A stretch of DNA of 9,112 bases from Acidobacteriaceae bacterium. Lineage in GTDB: Bacteria; Acidobacteriota; Terriglobia; Terriglobales; Acidobacteriaceae. Shown in pieces: positions 1 through 6,077 of this stretch. Made by a program: the position numbers and the translations under genes. The stretch's first letter is position 1. Every line of letters starts with the position of its first letter. The notes beneath the pieces were generated by a model that saw only the letters and a program-made list of their open reading frames with translations, was not told where the DNA came from and did no database searches. The stretch lies in assembly GCA_030049955.1 (NCBI GenBank), contig JASIJX010000123.1, forward strand, positions 1 to 9,112, written 5' to 3'.

Positions 1-365
1 GTGACCACGATGGGGACAAGGTGGCGGATGTGGTGGCGAGGCTCACTGCCTTCGCCGATGGTTTCCTTGTCGGTGCGGATGCGGCCGATGTCGTTGTAGG
101 CGTAGGTGGTGGTGGCGTTCGTCTCCGCGCTGGTGAATGTGAATGAGGCGTCGGAGAGCGTGCCGAGCGCGCCGTAGCTGTCGGTGTCATCGCGCAGCAC
201 CAGGTGCAGATAGGTGCCGGTGCGGAATTTCGTCAGCTGGTGTTGGACCTTGCGGGCGTGCTTGTCGAGCTGAGTGGAGTTCTGGCTGTGCGCGGCCGAG
301 ACGCAGGCGATGAGCATGGCAGCGAGCGCGAGACGCGCAGCGGATGTGCGAATGGATTGCTTCAT
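1..365 (-). CDS. Exported small protein with LSm/SH3-like beta domain (partial, 3' end outside window)
   Basis: The frame runs from an ATG at 365-363 leftward off the window, giving 121 codons with no stop. An AGGAGG Shine-Dalgarno sequence lies 4 nt upstream (370-375), which fixes the start. Residues 1-27 form a signal peptide: Lys/Arg-containing n-region, Ala/Leu core, then LIAC at 18-21, which fits a lipobox, and AHS-Q at 25-28, which would suit signal peptidase I. It could therefore be a lipoprotein or a secreted protein. After a short charged helix (about 30-45), residues about 47-95 (GTYLHLVLRDD...GALGTL...FTFT...TTYAYNDIGRIR) resemble the small beta-barrel in many acidobacterial exported proteins, with a conserved L+D, G and Y-x-D-I pattern. 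The last visible residues, HLVPIVV, may begin a membrane helix. The domain call is by pattern only; the function is unknown. It is divergent from the VWFA gene. Confidence 0.7.
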   Translation of the reverse strand, partial: MKQSIRTSAARLALAAMLIACVSAAHSQNSTQLDKHARKVQHQLTKFRTGTYLHLVLRDDTDSYGALGTLSDASFTFTSAETNATTTYAYNDIGRIRTDKETIGEGSEPRHHIRHLVPIVV

Positions 366-369
366 GGCC

Positions 370-375
370 CCTCCT
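370..375 (-). promoter_or_regulatory. Shine-Dalgarno AGGAGG for the gene at 1-365
   Basis: The plus strand reads cctcct here, giving AGGAGG on the coding strand with a 4-nt spacer to the ATG at 365. It selects this frame over an overlapping minus-strand frame (429-187) that has no ribosome-binding site and an Arg/His-rich translation. Confidence 0.75.
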
Positions 376-400
376 AAGGAACAAACACGATGATCCGGCG

Positions 401-429
401 AATATGGTTCTGCGGCGGCCGGTATTCAA
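401..429 (-). promoter_or_regulatory. Candidate sigma-70 promoter for the gene at 1-365
   Basis: On the minus strand TTGAAT (429-424) is followed after exactly 17 bp by CATATT (406-401). Each box matches the consensus at 4 of 6 positions. Transcription would begin near 394 and leave a leader of about 30 nt that carries the AGGAGG. Motif-based only. Confidence 0.4.
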
Positions 430-549
430 GAGTAATGACTGACATTTTGGCCGGAATGGTTACCGAAGCGGCAAGAGAAGTTGACTCGCGAAGTTACGAA
501 AGTCTGCCGGCTTCCGGGTGAATTACGGGAGATGAGAATGAGGAGTATG

Positions 550-1899
550 ATGAAGGTCCTACGGAGCGATGCTGCTCCTTTGCGGTGCTCCATGAAGAAA
601 ACCGTATTTTTTGCCGCGCTATTATGCGCGGTGGCAGCGTTTGCTGCGGCTCAGCAGCAGAATTCCGGTCAGAATCAGAAATCTGCCGACAAGCCCAGCG
701 GCGCTCCGGCGGAGACACAGCCGCAGGTTTGGCCTCCGCCGCCGGGAACGGAGCCGCAGCAGACGCCTGCTCCGGCTACTCCGACTACTCCGGTTGCTCC
801 GACTGCTCCGCTTGCGACCGCCCCGCAGGCTTCAGCGCCGGGGCAAACGCCAGGGCAGACGCCGACCTTGTCTACGCGGTCTGCTGGCGGTGCAGAAAGC
901 GGCCTGCCCGAGGGGCAGATTCGCCTGAACGTGGTTGTTACGGACAAGGCAGGCAAGCCGATTACGGGACTCACGCAGCAGGATTTTACGGTTCTCGATG
1001 ATAATCACGAGACGCAGATTGTGGGTTTCCGTGCGCATTCCGGCGATATTGCGCAATCGGCTCCGGTGCGGATCATCCTGATTATCGATTCGGTGAACGT
1101 CGGTTTCCAGGATGTTTCCTACTCGCGTTACGGGATCGATGCATTCCTGCGCATGGATGGCGGACGGCTGCCGGCGCCGGTTTCAATCTACTGGTATACG
1201 GACCAGGGACTGCAAGGGCAGGGTCAGGAGGACCAGCCAGTAGAGATGACGGATGGCAACGCCCTGGCCGCGCAACTGGATGCGACCGAGGGGCGACTGC
1301 GCTCACTGAGCCGCTCGGCGGGAGCGTGGGGAGCCATTGAGCGGTTCGAGATGTCGGTGCAGACGATCGATCGGGTTGCGCGGATTGAGGCGCGGAATCC
1401 GGGACGAAAGCTGATTGTGTGGATCGGGTCGGGTTGGCCGTTGCTGGACAGCCCCAACATGCAGGTGACCTGGAAACAGCAGCAGGGCCTGTTCAAGAAC
1501 ATTGTGGGGTTGTCGACAGTGCTTCGCGAAGCGCAGATTGAGCTATGCAGCGTATCGCAGGGAATGCCCGACTCGTTTACGTACCTGTACCAGGGATATA
1601 CGAAGGGGGTCAAGAAGGCTCAACAGGCGTATCTGCCCGATTTGAATTTGAAGGTGCTGGCCGTGGAGAGCGGCGGGCAGGTGTTGCCGCCGAGCAACGA
1701 CCTGGCCAGCGAGATTGAGAAGTGCGTGCAGGATGCGGGCGCGTACTACGCGATCGGGTTCAATCCGCCGCAGGCCGACGGGCCCGACGAGTACCATGCG
1801 CTGAAGGTGAAGGTAGATAAGCCGGGGCTGACGGCGCGAACCAATACGGGCTATTACAACCAGCCGCCGGATGCGGTGCAGCCGGCTCAAATAAAATAG
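550..1899 (+). CDS. VWFA-related acidobacterial exported protein (TIGR03436-like)
   Basis: Exported protein of the VWFA-related family typical of Acidobacteria; its molecular role is unknown. With the ATG at 550 it has 449 residues. A signal peptide has KK at 16-17, a hydrophobic core at 18-34 and probable cleavage at AAA-Q. A Pro/Thr/Ala/Gln-rich linker spans about 49-109. A beta strand follows (RLNVVVTDKAGKPITGL, 125-141), with DFTVLDD just after. The VWA-like core begins at about 173 with IILIIDSVNVGF; the C-terminal block YYAIGF...ALKVKV...TGYY is also family-like. The canonical DxSxS metal site is replaced by D180-S-V-N-V. Start choice: AGGAG (541-545) lies 4 nt before 550. The ATG at 592 gives a more ordinary signal peptide (MKKTVFFAALL) but has no Shine-Dalgarno, and the frame stays open upstream to a TTG at 481. 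Convergent with ppa, 25 bp apart. Confidence 0.88.
   Translation: MKVLRSDAAPLRCSMKKTVFFAALLCAVAAFAAAQQQNSGQNQKSADKPSGAPAETQPQVWPPPPGTEPQQTPAPATPTTPVAPTAPLATAPQASAPGQTPGQTPTLSTRSAGGAESGLPEGQIRLNVVVTDKAGKPITGLTQQDFTVLDDNHETQIVGFRAHSGDIAQSAPVRIILIIDSVNVGFQDVSYSRYGIDAFLRMDGGRLPAPVSIYWYTDQGLQGQGQEDQPVEMTDGNALAAQLDATEGRLRSLSRSAGAWGAIERFEMSVQTIDRVARIEARNPGRKLIVWIGSGWPLLDSPNMQVTWKQQQGLFKNIVGLSTVLREAQIELCSVSQGMPDSFTYLYQGYTKGVKKAQQAYLPDLNLKVLAVESGGQVLPPSNDLASEIEKCVQDAGAYYAIGFNPPQADGPDEYHALKVKVDKPGLTARTNTGYYNQPPDAVQPAQIK
769..813 (+). repeat. Five tandem 9-bp units in the Pro/Thr-rich linker
   Basis: Five consecutive 9-mers fit the pattern RCTCCGNYT (units start at 769, 778, 787, 796 and 805). They encode an (A/T)P-rich stretch between the signal peptide and the VWA-like domain. 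A second short duplication, two near-identical 12-mers starting with GGGCA, lies at 841-864 and encodes GQTPGQTP. Such repeats are expected to vary in copy number by slippage. Confidence 0.75.
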
Positions 1900-1915
1900 C
1901 CGGCCTTGTTGGCTA
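1889..1915 (-). terminator. Probable intrinsic terminator of ppa
   Basis: Reading the minus strand, TAGCC (1915-1911), a 9-nt loop and GGCTA (1901-1897) form a 5-bp stem, followed directly by TTTTATTT (1896-1889). It starts 10 nt beyond the ppa stop codon. The U-tract and 3' arm overlap the last codons and stop of the convergent VWFA gene. The stem is short, so efficiency is uncertain. On the plus strand there is no T-run after the hairpin, so it should act in one direction only. Confidence 0.5.
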
Positions 1916-1924
1916 CGCGCAGCT

Positions 1925-2470
1925 TCAGGCTCCTCTGCGGAGCCTTTCGACCAGGTGTAGAGCGGTCTGTGCGCCCTTGCAGCTCACCAGCTTGTATTGC
2001 TTGCCTTCCAGCCGGTGGTAGTTCACGAAAAAATCTTCGAGCTCGCGGATGAGCTGGCCGGGAAGGTCATCGAGGTCGCGGATATTCGCGTAGAGATGAC
2101 TGGCTTCGGCGACGGCGAGGAGATGGTCGTTGTGGACCTTCTTGCCGTGGTCGAGCTGTTCGCCTTCGATGACGCCGATAAGGCGCGAGCGGACGGCAAT
2201 ACCGGGCGCAGCGGATTCATCCATCAGCAGCAAAACGTCTAAAGGGTTGCCGTCTGCGGCTTTGGTCTGCGGCAGAAAGCCAAAATCATATGGAAAGGTC
2301 ATGCCGGCCGGCAGGACAGCTTTGAGGATGAAGATCTTCTGCTTGGCGTCGAAGGCAAACTTGTTGCGGGAGCCTTTGGGCGTTTCTGCGATCACCTGGA
2401 AGGATCCGTCGGATTTGTGGACAGGTTTGATCAGCGTGGGGTTGGCCAGGCTCGATCGTTTCTTTGCCAT
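1925..2470 (-). CDS. ppa: Inorganic pyrophosphatase, family I, divergent subfamily
   Basis: Cytosolic enzyme that hydrolyses diphosphate to two phosphates and so drives biosynthetic reactions. The product has 181 residues, normal for family I. Visible family blocks are AETPKGSRNKFAFD (28-41), LPAGMTFPYDFGF (53-65), DGNPLDVLLLMDE (73-85), then EGEQ, the NDHLLAV block and a C-terminal LEDFFVNYHRLEGK segment. The active-site Tyr pair of the E. coli enzyme is Phe-Phe here (F59, F63), which from memory is usual in the subfamily with the SRNK and EGEQ motifs. Unusual is N75: the signature DGDPxD reads DGNPLD, so the middle Asp, a metal ligand and catalytic residue in E. coli (D67), is Asn. Start: ATG at 2470 with GGAGG 5 nt upstream. 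A GTG at 2476 would overlap that Shine-Dalgarno and is unlikely. Divergent from hrcA. Confidence 0.9.
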   Translation of the reverse strand: MAKKRSSLANPTLIKPVHKSDGSFQVIAETPKGSRNKFAFDAKQKIFILKAVLPAGMTFPYDFGFLPQTKAADGNPLDVLLLMDESAAPGIAVRSRLIGVIEGEQLDHGKKVHNDHLLAVAEASHLYANIRDLDDLPGQLIRELEDFFVNYHRLEGKQYKLVSCKGAQTALHLVERLRRGA

Positions 2471-2475
2471 GTCCA

Positions 2476-2480
2476 CCTCC
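2476..2480 (-). promoter_or_regulatory. Shine-Dalgarno GGAGG deciding the ppa start
   Basis: The minus strand reads GGAGG, then TGGAC, then the ATG at 2470-2468: a 5-nt spacer. An in-frame GTG at 2476-2474 starts inside this site, so translation almost certainly begins at the ATG. Confidence 0.75.
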
Positions 2481-2606
2481 GTTCAGTTGCCGGAAAGAAA
2501 CTTCTCCTCGATGACTGATTCAGAGCGCGGGAACAGGGGCTTCGGTTGCCTCCAGGCGGTTGAATGATTCATCGGCTTATTACCGCAACGATGTGAGGGG
2601 CTTACC

Positions 2607-2635
2607 TTGACTGGGAGGCGATATTTCCCTAGCAT
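2607..2635 (+). promoter_or_regulatory. Sigma-70-like promoter of the hrcA cluster
   Basis: TTGACT (2607-2612) and TAGCAT (2630-2635) are separated by exactly 17 bp, matching the consensus at 5 of 6 and 4 of 6 positions. Transcription would start near 2642, leaving a leader of about 135 nt before hrcA. The -35 box sits in CTTGACT, which also resembles a sigma-32 -35 element, but no matching heat-shock -10 follows. No CIRCE inverted repeat (TTAGCACTC-N9-GAGTGCTAA) is visible at or near this promoter. Confidence 0.55.
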
Positions 2636-2707
2636 TGAAGGAGAAGAAGTCCGCCCGAGCTTCGGTGGAAGTAATTGCTGGTAAAAGGCTTAGGCTGGAT
2701 CGAGAAG

Positions 2708-2736
2708 CCAGGGCGCTGCCGGCCGGCGTGGCCTGG
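2708..2736 (+). other. Stable hairpin in the hrcA leader
   Basis: CCAGG (2708-2712) pairs with CCTGG (2732-2736). After a G-G mismatch, CGC pairs with GTG (one G-U), then past a bulged T2717 GCC pairs with GGC around a GGCC loop. That is about 11 pairs, mostly G-C. It ends about 41 nt before the hrcA start and does not cover the ribosome-binding site. No T-run follows, so it is not an intrinsic terminator. A role in mRNA stability or regulation is inference. Confidence 0.5.
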
Positions 2737-2777
2737 GCTATGGTGGGTCCAAAGGGCAGGAGCAGGGAGCAGGAGCG

Positions 2778-3878
2778 ATGCCAGAGATGCGCATCAGCCC
2801 GCGCGAGCGGCTGGTGCTGACGGCCATCATCGAACTTTACATCGCAACCGGCGAGCCGGTGGCATCGCAGGCGGTTGCGCATTTTTTTGAGAACCGCGAA
2901 GGTTTGAGCTCGGCGACGGTGCGCAACGTGATGGCTGCACTGGGTGAGGCGGGACTGCTGGAACAGCCACATACTTCTGCGGGTCGCGTGCCGACGGCGG
3001 CGGCTTTCCGTTATTACGTGGAACAGCTTACGCTGAGCGGGCGCATGGCGGCGGGCGCGGCGCCTGAGGCATTGCAATTGAGCGCGGCGCGGCGTGGACA
3101 GATCGAGGACAGCTTCAGCGGCGTCGCCTCGACGAGCGAGTACCTGGAGCGCACCTCGCACGTGCTGGCGCTGATCTCGAGCGGACTGGGCGTGGCGCTG
3201 GCCAGCACCACGGCGGGGCAGGTGCTGGAGCACATACATTTTTCGCGGCTGGCGACGGGCAAGGTGCTGGCCGTGCTGGTTACGCAGTCGGGCGCAGTGC
3301 AGGACCGGGCGCTGACAGTCGGCCGCGACATGACGCACATGGAACTGGAAGCGGCGGCTCGTTACCTGAACGAGAACTTCCGCGGCTGGCCGATCGAGCG
3401 GATCCGCAGCGAAGTGGCGCGGCGTATCGAAGCGGAGCGCGAGGCGTACCAGCAACTGCTGGCGTCGGTCGAGGAGCTGTGCAGCAAGGGCGCGCTGGCG
3501 GGCGGCGAAGCGATGCCGGCCATTTTTGTGGATGGGATTGCGAATTTGATTTCGGTGGGGCAGGATCGGGAGCGGCTGCGGCAGATGCTGCTGGCGCTCG
3601 AGACCAAGCAGCGGCTGGTGGAGCTGCTGAATGCCTACGTGGACGGCCGGCAGCAGGAGGTGCGCGTGGTGGTGGGGTTGGATGAGACCTCGCCGGCCAT
3701 GCAGGACCTGGTGCTGATTGGCGCGCCAGCGCGGGCCGGGGGCGCGAACCTGGGAACGGTCGCCGTGATTGCACCCACTCGCATCCAATATCAGGAGATG
3801 ATCCAGGCAGTCAGCTATATTGCACGTCTTTCCGAGCGCATCCTTTCGGAACGCGCTTTGGATGCGGAGATCGAATAG
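2778..3878 (+). CDS. hrcA: Heat-inducible transcription repressor HrcA
   Basis: Repressor of class I heat-shock genes; in characterised bacteria it binds CIRCE operators and needs GroEL to stay active. The product has 366 residues, slightly longer than usual (about 340-350). The N-terminal winged helix-turn-helix is clear: ISPRERLVLTAIIELYIATG (6-25), recognition region LSSATVRNVMAALGEAGLL (43-61) and the hallmark EQPHTSAGRVPT (62-73). The middle region forms the GAF-like/dimerisation part. The C-terminus VIAPTRIQYQEMIQAVSYIA is a typical HrcA ending. The ATG at 2778 is preceded by purine-rich DNA with GGGAG at 2765-2769 (8-nt spacer) and AGGAG at 2771-2775. First gene of an hrcA-grpE-dnaJ cluster. 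Its operator is not seen here, so autoregulation through CIRCE is not supported by this window. Confidence 0.95.
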   Translation: MPEMRISPRERLVLTAIIELYIATGEPVASQAVAHFFENREGLSSATVRNVMAALGEAGLLEQPHTSAGRVPTAAAFRYYVEQLTLSGRMAAGAAPEALQLSAARRGQIEDSFSGVASTSEYLERTSHVLALISSGLGVALASTTAGQVLEHIHFSRLATGKVLAVLVTQSGAVQDRALTVGRDMTHMELEAAARYLNENFRGWPIERIRSEVARRIEAEREAYQQLLASVEELCSKGALAGGEAMPAIFVDGIANLISVGQDRERLRQMLLALETKQRLVELLNAYVDGRQQEVRVVVGLDETSPAMQDLVLIGAPARAGGANLGTVAVIAPTRIQYQEMIQAVSYIARLSERILSERALDAEIE

Positions 3879-3892
3879 CTCATCGCCGCACA

Positions 3893-3937
3893 GGGCTGAC
3901 GGAGCCCACTTCCGCAGCGTGCCAACGACTCGGGCTC
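3893..3937 (+). other. Alternative hairpins in the hrcA-grpE spacer
   Basis: GGGCT (3893-3897) pairs with AGCCC (3903-3907) around a 5-nt loop. The same right arm, as GAGCCC (3902-3907), can instead pair with GGGCTC (3932-3937). The two pairings exclude each other. Neither is followed by a T-run, so termination is not indicated. They could mark RNA processing or tune grpE expression; this is inference. Confidence 0.35.
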
Positions 3938-3991
3938 ATCGCGAAATCTTGAAAGCAGGCGCACCAGATGCCTTGGAGAAAACGCAGAACC

Positions 3992-4645
3992 ATGTCAGAG
4001 CAGAAGACAAAGTCGACGGTGATGGAAAAAGAACAGATGGCTCAAGAGGAGCGCGCGGGGGACGCGGAGCGGGGTCTTGACCCTTCCACGGAACTGCCGC
4101 CGCCGGAGAATGATTCGATTCCGGAACCTGGAAACGCGGAGGCGGCTGCTGGCGACACTGCGCAGCCTGCGGTGGCCGCGGAGCGGGCGGAAATCGAGAA
4201 GCTGACAGCAGAGCGCGACCAGTTGCGCGACCGGCTGGCGCGATTGCAGGCCGAGTTCGATAACGCGCGCAAGCGTGCTGAGCGCGAGAAGTCGGATTTT
4301 CGCGATTTCACTACCGGCAACGTGATTGAACAGTTTTTGCCTGTGGTGGACAACTTCGAACTGGCGCTCAAGGCGACGGGCTCGGCCGAGCAGTTGCGCT
4401 CGGGCGTGGATCTGATCGTCAAGCAGATGGAGGAGATCCTGAACAAGATGCAGGTGACCCCGGTGCCTGCGGTGGGCCAGGAGTTCGACCCGCGGGTGCA
4501 CGAAGCGCTGGGCACGGTGGAGCGGACGGATATCCCCGATCACTTTGTAGCCGAGGAAGTGCGGCGCGGGTACAAGCTGCGGGACCGCCTGCTGCGGCCG
4601 GCGCTGGTGCGGGTGGCGCATAATCCGAAGCAGGTGAATGAGTAA
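3992..4645 (+). CDS. grpE: Nucleotide exchange factor GrpE
   Basis: Cytosolic co-chaperone that releases ADP from DnaK. With the ATG at 3992 it has 217 residues. Residues 1-62 are acidic and disordered (many Glu, Pro, Ala). Residues about 63-130 are the long charged dimerisation helix (AEIEKLTAERDQLRDRLARL, then FDNARKRAEREK, then FLPVVDNFELAL). Residues about 155-210 are the DnaK-binding beta domain with VGQEFDPRVHEALGTVE and the ending GYKLRDRLLRPALVRVA, the GrpE signature. Start choice is uncertain: the ATG at 3968 would add MPWRKRRT, which is out of character with the acidic N-terminus, and neither start has a close Shine-Dalgarno (GGAG is 13 nt from 3992). It lies between hrcA and dnaJ, same strand, so probably co-transcribed. 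Confidence 0.93.
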   Translation: MSEQKTKSTVMEKEQMAQEERAGDAERGLDPSTELPPPENDSIPEPGNAEAAAGDTAQPAVAAERAEIEKLTAERDQLRDRLARLQAEFDNARKRAEREKSDFRDFTTGNVIEQFLPVVDNFELALKATGSAEQLRSGVDLIVKQMEEILNKMQVTPVPAVGQEFDPRVHEALGTVERTDIPDHFVAEEVRRGYKLRDRLLRPALVRVAHNPKQVNE

Positions 4646-4648
4646 GGC

Positions 4649-4680
4649 AGGGAACAGGGATTAAGGAACAAGGAACAAGG
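4649..4680 (+). repeat. Heptanucleotide tandem repeat in the grpE-dnaJ spacer
   Basis: The spacer reads as consecutive 7-mers: AGGGAAC (4649), AGGGATT (4656), AAGGAAC (4663), AAGGAAC (4670), then a partial AAGG (4677). It begins right after the grpE stop. Purine-rich heptamers of this kind recall the short tandemly repeated heptamers known from cyanobacterial intergenic DNA. A related fragment, GGGAACAGGGG, occurs at 2529-2539 in the ppa-hrcA gap. Confidence 0.7.
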
Positions 4681-4698
4681 CCGGAGATTCCTGGCCTT
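4677..4698 (+). other. Hairpin upstream of dnaJ
   Basis: AAGGCCGGA (4677-4685) pairs with TCC (4689-4691) and GGCCTT (4693-4698) around a GAT loop, with T4692 bulged: 9 pairs. It begins in the last unit of the heptamer repeat and ends 27 nt before the dnaJ ATG. Only TTT follows before GGG, so it is a poor terminator. A processing or stability element between two co-transcribed chaperone genes is possible. Confidence 0.45.
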
Positions 4699-4724
4699 TG
4701 GGCAGAAAGATCTTCAGGGATTTG

Positions 4725-5852
4725 ATGGTATCTAATACTAGAGTGAGCAAAGCAGATTACTACGAGGTACTCGGCGTTTCGCGGGACTGCTCCGAGCAGG
4801 AGCTGAAGAGCGCCTATCGCAGGCAGGCGCTCAAGTATCATCCTGACCGGAACCCGGGCGACCACGCGGCTGAGGAAAAATTCAAGCAGGCCAGCGAAGC
4901 CTACCAGGTATTGAGCGACGTGGATAAACGCGCCGCGTACGATCGCTACGGCCATGCGGGCGTGGGCGGCGGTTTTGCGGGCAATCCATTTGCCGGCGGC
5001 GTGGACATTGGAGACATCTTTGGCGATCTGTTCGGCGAAATGTTCTCAATGGGCGGGCGCGGGCGGCCTTCGCGGCAGCAGCGCGGCGATGATCTGCGCT
5101 TTGACCTGACGATTGATTTTGAAGATGCGATCTTTGGCTCCGAGACCGAAGTGAAATTGCGGCGGCTGGAGGTGTGCACAACCTGCGGCGGATCAGGGAG
5201 CGCATCGGGCCGCGGACCGAGCATCTGCAGCCACTGCGGCGGGCGCGGGCAGATCCGCTATCAGCAGGGATTCTTTTCCGTGGCGCGGACGTGCGCGGCG
5301 TGCAGCGGCACGGGCCAGGTGGTGGGCGACCCCTGCGGAAGTTGCCGCGGCGAAGGGCGCACGACTGCCGAGGTGAAGCTGAAAGTGAAAGTGCCGCCGG
5401 GCGTGGAAGAGGGAACGCGGATCCGCTACGGGGGCGAAGGCGACGCGGGGCGCGCGGGCGGACCGAAGGGCGACTTGTATGTGGTGCTTTCGATCCGGCG
5501 GCACGACTTCTTTGAGCGCGAGGGCTATGACCTGCACTGCGTGGTGCCGATCAGCTTTCCGCAGGCGGCGCTCGGCGACGAGTTCGAGATAGCGGGCATC
5601 GACGGGCCGGTGAGCATCAAGGTTCCAGAAGGAACGCAGAGCGGACGCGAGCTGCGTATTCGCGGCCGCGGAGTGCCGCACCTGAACCAAAAGGGCCAGG
5701 GCGACCTGGTGGTGAAGGTGGTTGTGCAGATTCCGCGCAAGCTGAGCCGCGCACAACGCGAGCTGGTTGCCGAGCTTGGCGAAAGCCTGAGCGTGGAGAA
5801 CAAGCCAACTTCGCCGGGGTTGATTGAGCGGATGAAGGATTTGTTCAGCTAG
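4725..5852 (+). CDS. dnaJ: Chaperone protein DnaJ (Hsp40, type I)
   Basis: Cytosolic co-chaperone that delivers unfolded proteins to DnaK and stimulates its ATPase. It has 375 residues, the usual length. The J domain (11-75) has DYYEVLGV and an intact HPD at 39-41. A Gly/Phe-rich segment follows (about 82-120: [23 protein letters not shown]). All four zinc-binding repeats are present: CTTCGGSG (151), CSHCGGRG (168), CAACSGTG (190) and CGSCRGEG (204), so both zinc centres should form. The substrate-binding C-terminal domains follow ([14 protein letters not shown], then [19 protein letters not shown]) with a short dimerisation tail. Start: the ATG at 4725 has AGGGA at 4716-4720 (4-nt spacer). 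A TTG at 4698 and a GTG at 4743 are in frame but less supported. It follows grpE by 79 nt. dnaK, the usual partner gene, is not here. Confidence 0.95.
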   Translation: MVSNTRVSKADYYEVLGVSRDCSEQELKSAYRRQALKYHPDRNPGDHAAEEKFKQASEAYQVLSDVDKRAAYDRYGHAGVGGGFAGNPFAGGVDIGDIFGDLFGEMFSMGGRGRPSRQQRGDDLRFDLTIDFEDAIFGSETEVKLRRLEVCTTCGGSGSASGRGPSICSHCGGRGQIRYQQGFFSVARTCAACSGTGQVVGDPCGSCRGEGRTTAEVKLKVKVPPGVEEGTRIRYGGEGDAGRAGGPKGDLYVVLSIRRHDFFEREGYDLHCVVPISFPQAALGDEFEIAGIDGPVSIKVPEGTQSGRELRIRGRGVPHLNQKGQGDLVVKVVVQIPRKLSRAQRELVAELGESLSVENKPTSPGLIERMKDLFS

Positions 5853-5868
5853 TCCTGATTGCCGTTGC

Positions 5869-5898
5869 GGGCGCAATTTGTTGAGGTTGCGCTCGTTT
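5869..5898 (+). terminator. Possible terminator after dnaJ
   Basis: GGGCGCAA (5869-5876) pairs with TTGCGCTC (5887-5894; one G-U) around a 10-nt loop, starting 17 nt after the dnaJ stop. Only GTTT follows before CCC, so the U-tract is weak. Position favours a terminator; sequence is marginal. Confidence 0.35.
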
Positions 5899-6077
5899 CC
5901 CTGCTGTTATTGCCTGTAATGCAGTAGTTTAACTGCGGTCGGTACGAGACGCGATATTTTTGCTTCTTTATTAATTTTTTCTTTGTCTGAGTTGAGACCA
6001 GGATTTTTCGTGGACTGAGAAGCTCAACACATGCGGCGCTCTCTCCATGGAACCCCTCTTCGATTTACAATCAAATA

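Noticed and set aside
611..928. Frame encoding an RLLRLLRLL-type repeat
   Set aside because: This is the alternate-frame reading of the 9-bp repeats in the Pro/Thr linker of the VWFA gene, not a leucine-rich protein.
1927..1945. AGGCTCC/GGAGCCT hairpin as a terminator of the VWFA gene
   Set aside because: The 7-bp stem is real, but it lies in the last codons of ppa and is followed only by TTT before CG on the plus strand, so it is too weak to call.
2130..2567. 145-codon plus-strand frame across the 5' part of ppa
   Set aside because: It is antisense to clearly conserved pyrophosphatase motifs and shows no family features.
2580..3788. 402-codon open frame antisense to hrcA
   Set aside because: Its translation is rich in Arg, His, Gln and Pro with no domain pattern, as expected from the complement of a GC-rich gene, and hrcA on the other strand is unmistakable.
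3949..3955. CTTGAAA before grpE as a sigma-32 -35 box
   Set aside because: The -35 match is exact, but no CCCCAT-like -10 element lies 11-16 nt downstream and the position is too close to the start codon.
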